Of a stretch of DNA of 51,024 nt, positions 43,427 to 51,024 are shown in pieces (the first letter of the stretch is position 1; every line of letters begins with the position of its first letter). This DNA comes from Bremia lactucae. Taxonomy: Eukaryota; Oomycota; Peronosporomycetes; Peronosporales; Peronosporaceae. Position numbers and translations under genes: made by a program. Under the pieces are notes generated by a model that was given only the letters and a program-made list of their open reading frames with translations, was not told the DNA's origin and did not search any database. Location: NCBI RefSeq assembly GCF_004359215.1, contig NC_090611.1:911854-962877 (forward strand), given 5' to 3'.

Positions 43427-44410
43427 GCAAGTCAGCGTAGAGCACCGGGTGTGTACGCAGCTTGCTAGAAAGGTTTAGCGTATAAGCTCGGCCCTTCTTG
43501 GCCACGACCGTAAATGGTCCAATAAAGCGCGGGCGCAATTTGGTCTTGAAGACCGCGGAAACCAAGTTGGTAGGAAGATTTTTAGCGTTTAGTGAAATTC
43601 ATTCTCCGACTAAACAAGAATTCATACAGCTTCTGCCTTTGGCATCTGCTTGTTCTTTCGTTTGTCTTGGCTATCAGCCATCGTATCCCTTACATGTCTT
43701 AAGACACTAACTCGCGTCGCGAGAACTCGCTTACTTGTTTCCGAACGGTAACAGGGCTGATATCAGCAAGCCTATCGGCTAATTTCCCCCCCCCCAAGAC
43801 CTGAACCACGCAGTGGTATCGTTAATGAAACGCGTGGGTGCGTGGGACCTTTGACATAGAACGGAGTATGGCCTGAAAGGGCATGAACAGCTTTTTAACG
43901 CAATTCCACTACTGGGAACATTGAGCTCCAGCGCTTTCGTGTCTGAGCACACGAATTTCGTAAAACGGCTTCAATGACGCGATTGACACGTTCATTCGAC
44001 CATCGGTCTGCGGATGGTCCGCAGGGGACATATCAAATCAGGTGCCAAGCAATCGGAAAATTGATTATAAGAATTTACCCGTAAAACGGGGGTCCCGATC
44101 AGAAACAATTGCCACTGGCAAACCATGTTGTCGAAATACACGATCAACAAACAGCCTAGCTGTACCTTCACCATCAATGGAATCTGGCACGGCCGCTAAG
44201 TGAGCTCTTTTGCTCAATCGGTCAACAAAGACCACTATGCCGGAGTTACCGGCTGAATCTTTCGGTAGACCGAAAACAAAATCCATACTAATGGACTCCC
44301 AGCAACCTATGGGGATGGGAAGGCACGCCAGTGGCGCAGCAGCATGTGCCGAGGGCTTAACCCGTTGGCACGTTTCGCATGTGCGAACACATGTGCTGAC
44401 TCATTCATAA
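42924..44410 (-). pseudogene. A3 integrase and chromodomain
   Basis: The 213-codon frame 43565-42924 is open through LRPRFIGPFTVVAKKGRAYT, a Pro-rich stretch, LLDARDNLQFHVENLLKRRR and YQYLVKWLRHPFSENL (chromodomain). Upstream, the frame 44286-44065 has MDFVFGLPKDSAGNSGIVVF (first Asp) and IVSDRDPRFTGKFL (second Asp). DGRMNV stands where the catalytic Glu is expected (frameshift near 43990). CETCQRVKPS lies at about 44390-44350. Broken by frameshifts. Confidence 0.85.
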
Positions 44411-44524
44411 AATTTGGGCCACCAATAACTCTGGCTTACAGAGCCGTAGGTCTTTTCTCTACCGAGATGACCACCAAAGACAGTATCGTGTACCTTATCG
44501 AGGATTTGGTACTTCAAATCCTCA

Positions 44525-45240
44525 TCATGCGGAACGACGACACGCGGAGGGTCCGCAGTGTCTGTGCAATAAAGCCAAGTCGTTATCGATGAAATCTTGC
44601 AGGCAAACTTGCCGGCAATTTAATACCTGAATCAGAGCTCGTAGCAGAGCTACACACTGTTCATCCTTCGCGTAAGCCGAACAGATTACTTCAGGAATAG
44701 GCGGCATGATAGTCGTTAAATGAGAGAGCTCATAATCCGGTCTGAGCGATAACGCATCGGCCAAAGCATTCTGCTTGCCGGGCATATACTTCACCTCGAA
44801 GTTGCACGTCGCGAAAAAGGATAGCCGTCGGGTCATTCTTTGTGAGAGATGGGGCAACTTAGTCGCCGTGTGTAATGACGCGTGATCTGTATATATCACA
44901 AACGGCTTAGAGCCGAGCAGATGAACTCTGAATTTGACGAGAGCATTCTTCATAGCAAGTAACTTTTTGTCATGAACTGGGTAGTTCTTTTCCGCAGCTT
45001 TAAGCTGTCTAGACTCAAACGCAATAATACGTTCATGCCCATCAACATCTGTTTGTAACAGAGCACTGTCAATGGCAAAATCCGATACGTCATAGACGAC
45101 AATGAAAGGCCAATTTGGGTGTGGCAGTGCCAGAATCGGGACATGGATATGACTATCCTTAACTGCTCGAAAAGCATTATTTTAGTGCTAGCCCAGCATC
45201 ATTATGTATTCTTTTTAAGAAGATTAGATGATGGCCTAGC
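44525..45240 (-). pseudogene. A3 RNase H
   Basis: Frames 45177-44950 and 44953-44525: FDSLKLRKRT-type frame with a DYRIL substitute for DASDF, then KNALVKFRVHLLGSKPFVIY, HASLHTATKLPHLSQRMTRR and KQNALADALSLRPDYELSHL. The frameshift lies near 44950, at the same place as in A1. Confidence 0.82.
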
Positions 45241-45448
45241 CATATCGGTGTAATTTTCGCAGAATTTGTGTAAATACTTGGCGAGACCCAGCCAATTACG
45301 CAATTTTTTTGGTTTTTAAGAAACCGGCCAATCTACTATGCCTTTTACATTAGCGGGATCCGCTCTAAGACCTCGCTTTCCAATAAAGCATCCTAAAAAA
45401 GGAATTTAGTCTGCGCCAAAAATGCATTTAGATGCATCGGCATACAAT

Positions 45449-46353
45449 TTATTTGTGTGCATACACTCGATCACTGCTCGAAAATGGGTCTAAATGGCTT
45501 TTCATATCAGACCGACCCTGCTCCGCACGACTATGGACAAAAATGTCATCGAAAGAAGTCTGTGCATAACCTCGATGAGGGCGCAACAGTTGCGTCACTA
45601 AGCAATTAAATGTTGCCGGGGCGTTGGAAAACCCTTGCGGCATAACCAACCACTCTCATAACATACCGCATGGGGTGCTAACCGCTGTAAGCGGGATATC
45701 GCTAGCTCGCATGAGCAGTTGGTAGTAACGTCGACATCGACTGAGTCCAGTGCACTGTACATTGTACATCCCACCATATTGTTCTGAAAACATCCTTTCT
45801 ATGAATGGGGGTTTGTGCTGGTCAATACCATTTTAGTGACAGCATTCAGCTTATTATAAGCATGTACAATGTGCCATTTAAATGTTGGTGTCAAATGAGG
45901 AGATTTGCTCTCTCGTACCATTCAGCCTCGTGCTTAGCACGGAAGAAATCGTCAATGTCGTCACACTGCTCCATTGGCAAAGGCCATTGTCTTGTGACAC
46001 AGTATTGGTTCCCGGAACCAAGTCAATTTCATGACGAACACCTCTATCCGGAGGTAAAATAGATGGTGGATTATTACATACCACATCTTGGAATTCCCTG
46101 ATCAAGGAATAAATGAGATCCGTAGGATCTTTAAGGATCGATGACCCCTTTCGCGCACAAGTGCAGCTTTTGTGTTATCCAGAACAGCTTCGTCTAGAAG
46201 TGACGATGAGTTTAACTCAATTGTTCGTCGAATGACCTCCATCTCAGATAAGTCGCCAGCCTTTAAGGCTCGGCCGCACTCATCAATAGACATTTCGTCT
46301 AGCTCTAAAAGAGCATGTAACGAAGGGATTGCCGCAAGGCTACCCCCCCTCAA
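45449..46353 (-). pseudogene. A3 reverse transcriptase (copy next to RNase H)
   Basis: 46353-46102 is linker (SLHALLELDEMSIDECGRAL), 46105-45878 the start of RT (RHEIDLVPGTNTVSQ...), and 45649-45449 the palm with MVMPQGFSNAPATFNCLVTQ and SFDDIFVHSRAEQGRSDMKS, where Tyr of YFDD is Ser. Confidence 0.82.
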
Positions 46354-47944
46354 TGTTACCGGTTACGCCATTTACAAGCGTATGTACTTGCTCATTCGTA
46401 TCGCTTTGTGAGGGTATACACACTTCGTGTCCATACTGTCTTGGAGTGGAGACAATACGCCTCTTAGAGGCCGGGACATTCACGTCCCCGGGTTTTCCAG
46501 CCTGTATTGGTTCTATACAAGACATGGTGTCTAATTTGACATCCGACAAGGAGTTAGGTAACTCAACTTCCTTATCCAGCGAACGTTTACGTGTCGCTTC
46601 ACGTGCATTAGGAGGGTTTGACCCAAAATGCCCTGGCGAACNNNNNNNNNNNNNNNNNNNNNNNNNNNNNNNNNNNNNNNNNNNNNNNNNNNNNNNNNNN
46701 NNNNNNNNNNNNNNNNNNNNNNNNNNNNNNNNNNNNNNNNNNNNNNNNNNNNNNNNNNNNNNNNNNNNNNNNNNNNNNNNNNNNNNNNNNNNNNNNNNNN
46801 NNNNNNNNNNNNNNNNNNNNNNNNNNNNNNNNNNNNNNNNNNNNNNNNNNNNNNNNNNNNNNNNNNNNNNNNNNNNNNNNNNNNNNNNNNNNNNNNNNNN
46901 NNNNNTTAAATGTTGCCGGGGCGTTGGAAAACCCTTGCGGCATAACCAACCACTCTCATAACATACCGCATGGGGTGCTAACCGCTGTAAGCGGGATATC
47001 GCTAGCTCGCATGAGCAGTTGGTAGTAACGTCGACATCGACTGAGTCCAGTGCACTGTACATTGTACATCCCACCATATTGTTCTGAAAACATCCTTTCT
47101 ATGAATGGGGGTTTGTGCTGGTCAATACCATTTTAGTGACAGCATTCAGCTTATTATAAGCATGTACAATGTGCCATTTAAATGTTGGTGTCAAATGAGG
47201 AGATTTGCTCTCTCGTACCATTCAGCCTCGTGCTTAGCACGGAAGAAATCGTCAATGTCGTCACACTGCTCCATTGGCAAAGGCCATTGTCTTGTGACAC
47301 AGTATTGGTTCCCGGAACCAAGTCAATTTCATGACGAACACCTCTATCCGGAGGTAAAATAGATGGTGGATTATTACATACCACATCTTGGAATTCCCTG
47401 ATCAAGGAATAAATGAGATCCGTAGGATCTTTAAGGATCGATGACCCCTTTCGCGCACAAGTGCAGCTTTTGTGTTATCCAGAACAGCTTCGTCTAGAAG
47501 TGACGATGAGTTTAACTCAATTGTTCGTCGAATGACCTCCATCTCAGATAAGTCGCCAGCCTTTAAGGCTCGGCCGCACTCATCAATAGACATTTCGTCT
47601 AGCTCTAAAAGAGCATGTAACGAAGGGATTGCCGCAAGGCTACCCCCCCCCCCCTCAATGTTACCAGTTACGCCATTTACAAGCGTATGTACTTGCTCAT
47701 TCGTATCGCTTTGTGAGGGTATACACGCTTCGTGTCCATACTGTCTTGGAGTGGAGACAATACGCCTCTTGTAGGCCGGGACATTAACGTCCTCGGGCTT
47801 TCCAGTCTGTATTGGTTCTATACAAGACATGGTGTCTGATTTGACATCCGACAAGAGTTAGGTAACTCAACTTCCTTATCCAGCGAACTTTTACGTGTCG
47901 CTTCACGTGCATTAGAAGGGTTTGACCCAAAATGCCCTGGCGAA
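45606..47944. repeat. ~1,040-bp direct duplication on both sides of the N gap
   Basis: 45606-46641 recurs at 46906-47944 (offset 1300). About the first 730 bp look identical; the rest differs at a C run (six or seven against about twelve C) and at scattered single bases (for example TTCACGTCCCC against TTAACGTCCTC). Confidence 0.9.
46642..46905. other. Assembly gap, 264 N
   Basis: A run of N joins the end of one copy of the duplicated block to the start of the other. Its true content is unknown. Confidence 0.99.
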
Positions 47945-48054
47945 CTCCCAATAGTGTCACTATTGACACTCAATATGGTGCCACCTCGGCCGACCCCACT
48001 CGGTGGACTTGGACGTGCCACTCCATGTATCAGGGATATTGCACTTTTGATCAT
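46906..48054 (-). pseudogene. A3 linker and RT start (second copy of the duplicated block)
   Basis: 48054-47818 has RPSPPSGVGRGGTILSVNSD, 47854-47402 the linker with NEQVHTLVNGVTGNIEGGGG, and 47405-47178 the RT start, identical to 46105-45878. It continues from the protease on its right, so one of the two copies belongs to the element and the other may be an artefact. Confidence 0.75.
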
Positions 48055-48229
48055 TCGGCCTTAGGCCAAAAATGCTTTCACCATTCAGTGAATCGTTATC
48101 ATAACGAGTCACTCGACGGAGTACGTGCCGTTCCACTGATTTCTGCTGAGTCAGGCTCAGAATTAATGTTTTCAATATTAGAGTTTATTAACTCAGACAT
48201 GCCAATGTCTAAAACACTGACAAACTCAT

Positions 48230-48700
48230 TCAATGATCCGCGCCAATAGCGCTTTTGTTGCCTAGCAAAGGTGGGTTCATGCTCTCCAAAACTTTGCTAG
48301 GAACATTGCGCGTGGCACCTAAGGTCTTAGACCTCCAATCGATCCATGGCCCATGGTGTTCTAACCAGGCCATACCAAGGATGAGATCATATCTCGAATC
48401 CAAATCAAGGACGAGACAGCGTTCCATACTGTCAAATTCCGGAAACTTTATACCTAAGTTCAATGGAACCTTGGGAACAGTGACACGAGTCCCAGTCGCT
48501 ACGCGAACAGTGATTGTATCACCTTCATGCGCCCTAAGCGCCTCAACGTAGTGTTGACTTCCTTCGTGGGAAAGGCGTCGAGCATCATTGCAAGACGCTC
48601 TTGAGTCAATTAAAAATGAATACGGCTTATCAAAGCCCTTTACAGTCGCTTGACCGACTAGCAAGCCAGGCTTGTACTCTCGCCCCGTGCCATTGAGCAC
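48230..48700 (-). pseudogene. A3 aspartic protease (open, active site altered)
   Basis: An open frame of 156 codons with GFDKPYSFLIDSRASCNDAR: the active-site motif D-S-G reads D-S-R (A2 keeps D-S-G). The frame ends LDLDSRYDLILGMAWLEHHG, the usual Gypsy protease end. The domain is whole but the Gly-to-Arg change should stop cleavage. Confidence 0.85.
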
Positions 48701-48845
48701 CGAGCTGATTGGAACTAGGTTTTGTTTATTCTCACCTCCTTAAAAAATAGTTAAAAACAGAAGAATTTGATAATTTAAACAAGAACAATTTACTTTTAAC
48801 CCTTTTAAAAGCAAGTGTTTTACGGAAAGTCTTCCTCTGCATGTA

Positions 48846-49922
48846 CTAGCGTACGTGATGAGGTTTGACAGAGCCTAGGTTATCCCAGTAGGGCACTCCG
48901 CACCTACTGGGTATCGACGTTTTCCCGCACCGTACCAAATCTCTGGTATAGGTCGGAGTTGGAGCTCTTTCAAGCTCTACGCGAATTTCGAAGAGAGCAG
49001 GCAGGGCGTAAGTGTTTCGTGCTTCCGCACATATAACATCTACGGATGGGCTTATGCTGTTCCACAGCTTGAAGAGCCTCTTCTTCTTCCTCAACGAAGC
49101 TTAAATCCATAGATTCCGCACTATTAGACGGAACCCATGTGCTCGAAGAGCTTGTTCGAAAAACAGGCGTGCTAACGCGAGCAGACTTAAAGTCAAACTT
49201 GGCGCGTAGCGCTATAGCAACTGCCTCTTTGAACGTAGCCAGATGAGATCGGAATAATTCCGTCCGGGCAACGACCTCATTGAGACCCCCCATAAAGATG
49301 GTCACTTCAAATTGCTTCTTGTACCGGGTCTTGATGCATAGCTAAACGAGAGTTCTCAACTCCTGGACAAAGTCCCCTAGGGTTATTTTACCCTGTCGAG
49401 TCAATATGAGCCGTGCTCGCATGCGAAAAGCCTGATCAGGCGGTGCAAACATGCTGGTCATTTGCTGATTCAGCGAACCCTATTAGGGAAAAAGTGTCAT
49501 TTATGGACGTGCTGCACGATAGTGCCCACTCCATGGCTCTACCTCCAAGTTTGGAAATGGCCATAGCCACCTTTTGCCGTTCTGTTAAGAACAAGGCGGA
49601 ATCAATGGACATTTCCATCTGCTTAATCCAAATTTGGAGATTTTCTCCCTTTTTTCCCCTCAAATGTTTTCACATTTACAGTTAGAGGGCGATTCCTCGG
49701 CTCTGAGTCAGGTACAGAGATGTACCGGGTTGGTATAGATGCCGCTAAATGGTCCTGTACCTGACCGATCCGGGAGGCTTCGTACCGCATGAAGGCTAAG
49801 CCTTGCATGCAGGACCTCTGGTCCCTGGAAAAAATAAATTACACGTGCTCAAGCCCGAATAAGGTTTTGAGCTAGTCATAAGCGGCGCGTTGCACTTCTG
49901 ACAAATCTGGAACCTCTTCCAT
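48846..49922 (-). pseudogene. A3 gag with intact zinc knuckle
   Basis: ATG at 49922 (MEEVPDLSEVQRAAYD, then a TAG). Further parts: [20 protein letters not shown] (49808 frame), LGGRAMEWALSCSTSINDTF (49663 frame), and 49305-48970 with FMGGLNEVVARTELFRSHLA and the complete zinc knuckle CYMCGSTKHLRPAC. It then passes into another frame (49094-48846). Stops and frameshifts separate the parts. Confidence 0.83.
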
Positions 49923-49971
49923 TTTCGTGAGAAATTAGTCTTGTAAAGACTAAGGCGTAGATTGACTAAGA

Positions 49972-49980
49972 GTGCTACCA
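49972..49980 (-). other. Primer binding site of A3
   Basis: TGGTAGCAC on the minus strand, two bases from the LTR end. Confidence 0.65.
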
Positions 49981-49982
49981 GG

Positions 49983-50462
49983 TGTAGCGGAGCTACCTCG
50001 CTCCTAAAGTCAAAGGAATACTTCCAGACTCAGAGAATCACTTAGTTCTATTGAACTAATGGGTTTAACAGCTCAGGGAGTCGTACAAGCTATTAAAGCT
50101 TAAGGGATCCTAGTTCAAGGGATTCAGGGGTTCGTAGAACCAAGTGGCAACTAGTGCCCAAGAGGATATACCTTAGAAAGGCTTCTATCTGTTACAGATC
50201 AATGCGCAGCCTTAGGAAGGCACTTAAGGCTTTAAGATCAAAAGGGGATTGCACTTAATTTAATTATTAAATCTAAAAATCTTATCCTAGCTAATTAAAA
50301 TAGATTTTGGCCGCCAGATTTATATCTGGCGGCGACCACATTTATTACCCATAATAAATGGGATTTAAGTAACTAACTATTTTAAATTAGATAAAAGGGT
50401 ATTTTACCCATAAAGTAAATGTACCCAACAATGGTTCTCCAACTGATGTGTGCCGCATTACA
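49983..50462 (-). repeat. Family A 5' LTR of A3, 480 bp
   Basis: On the minus strand TGTAATGCGGCACACATCAG to GAGGTAGCTCCGCTACA. Full-length match to the LTRs of A1 and A2. Confidence 0.92.
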
Positions 50463-50654
50463 GTGGACCCTTCGAAAAAGAACCAGTCCAACATCTCCCA
50501 CGAGCATGCGGATGATCGGCGATACTGTAGAAGAATACGAGGACCTTTAAAGGTTGGTTGGTAGAGATGAACTGCCGCAACTTACGAGATAGTAACCAAA
50601 GATAAGGTCACTTTCTAATTAAGCGCTTTGGTTTCATACCCACATCGCAATTAC

Positions 50655-51024
50655 TGTAGAAGGGCACGTCGTAATGCGGCCACGCTCTACTTAGACACAC
50701 ACCCTAGCCCAGCGAGGAAGCGGTTTAACCAGCTTCTCATGCGTGCAGTGAGGTAGTTGTGGTGGGTGCATTAGCGACCTCACCCAACGCACTAAGTACT
50801 GTGATTAGAGTCGTCACGGGAGCGGTAATCCGGCTCGTCGTGCGCACTTATCAAGTAGGAAGAAGTTTTCAGACTGATTTATATTTGATCGTATTAAATA
50901 TAAATACCTATTTTTACCAATAAAATGTCATCTCTATAGATAACACTTAATATGTATTGCGAGCGTATCTTTCTAGATACGTCGCGTAACGGATGACGCT
51001 GGGCGTCATCCCTCCTAATGTGAA
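50655..51024 (-). repeat. Family D LTR, start (runs out of the window)
   Basis: From plus-strand TGTAGAAGGG it follows the D1 LTR, with a single 211-type unit (50681-50865), then CGCGTAACGGATGACGCTGG near the end. No PBS lies left of it, so it is a 3' LTR or a solo LTR of a minus-strand element. 50463-50654 holds nothing recognisable. Confidence 0.7.

Larger units (their letters stand above)
42017..50462 (-). mobile_element. Ty3/Gypsy family A element, copy A3
   Basis: On the minus strand: 5' LTR, PBS, gag, protease, linker, RT, RNase H, integrase, chromodomain, antisense gene, and 152 bp of the 3' LTR. It has the best-kept gag and protease of the family. An N gap and a ~1 kb duplicated block lie in the middle of pol. 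The 3' LTR is cut off next to the JmjC gene. Confidence 0.9.

Noticed and set aside
1..51024. tRNA, rRNA or other structured RNA genes
   Set aside because: I looked for tRNA A/B box patterns and rRNA blocks and saw none that hold up.

Overview
The window looks like a repeat-rich part of an oomycete genome of the Phytophthora or downy-mildew kind. The evidence is a small secreted protein with an RXLR-like/EER layout, promoter motifs that fit the oomycete Inr/FPR core promoter, very short introns, and several families of chromodomain-bearing Ty3/Gypsy LTR retrotransposons. I cannot name the species. Only three host-type genes are convincing: a candidate secreted effector (19428-19853, minus), a two-intron J-domain protein with a C-terminal membrane anchor (37446-38165, minus), and an intact F-box plus JmjC (JMJD6-like) dioxygenase (40407-41969, plus).

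Layout. 1-5322: Gypsy family A copy A1 (plus, 5' end outside the window), inserted in the 5' LTR of a family C element. 5323-13175: family C element (plus), both LTRs recognisable. 13476-18988: family B copy B1 (minus), lacking protease and most of RT. 18989-19165: LTR scrap. 19428-19913: effector and its promoter. 21380-23936: LTRs and 3' part of a family D element (minus). 23937-30545: family A copy A2 (plus), joined head-on to family B copy B2 (minus, 30546-34782) with the 3' ends of both lost. 34783-42016: the least transposon-filled part, with the J-protein and JmjC genes and one isolated remnant of a retrotransposon antisense gene (36336-36780). 42017-50462: family A copy A3 (minus), with a 264-base N gap bordered by a ~1 kb duplication that looks like an assembly artefact. 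50655-51024: start of another family D LTR.

All sense-strand retrotransposon genes (gag, aspartic protease, RT, RNase H, integrase, chromodomain) are broken by stops, frameshifts or deletions. A, B and C share the putative primer binding site TGGTAGCAC, 2 nt from the LTR end, which would suit initiator tRNA-Met.

The most interesting signal is a gene on the strand OPPOSITE to pol, between the pol 3' end and the 3' LTR, in all four families. Its start lies about 110-145 nt inside the LTR. In families A and B it ends in a coiled coil whose coding region overlaps the 3' end of pol antisense. The B and C antisense proteins share recognisable motifs although the elements have diverged, and the B1 copy has an oomycete-type core promoter match just upstream of its ATG. 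I read this as an accessory antisense gene of this retrotransposon group; I know of no description of it, but I could not search.
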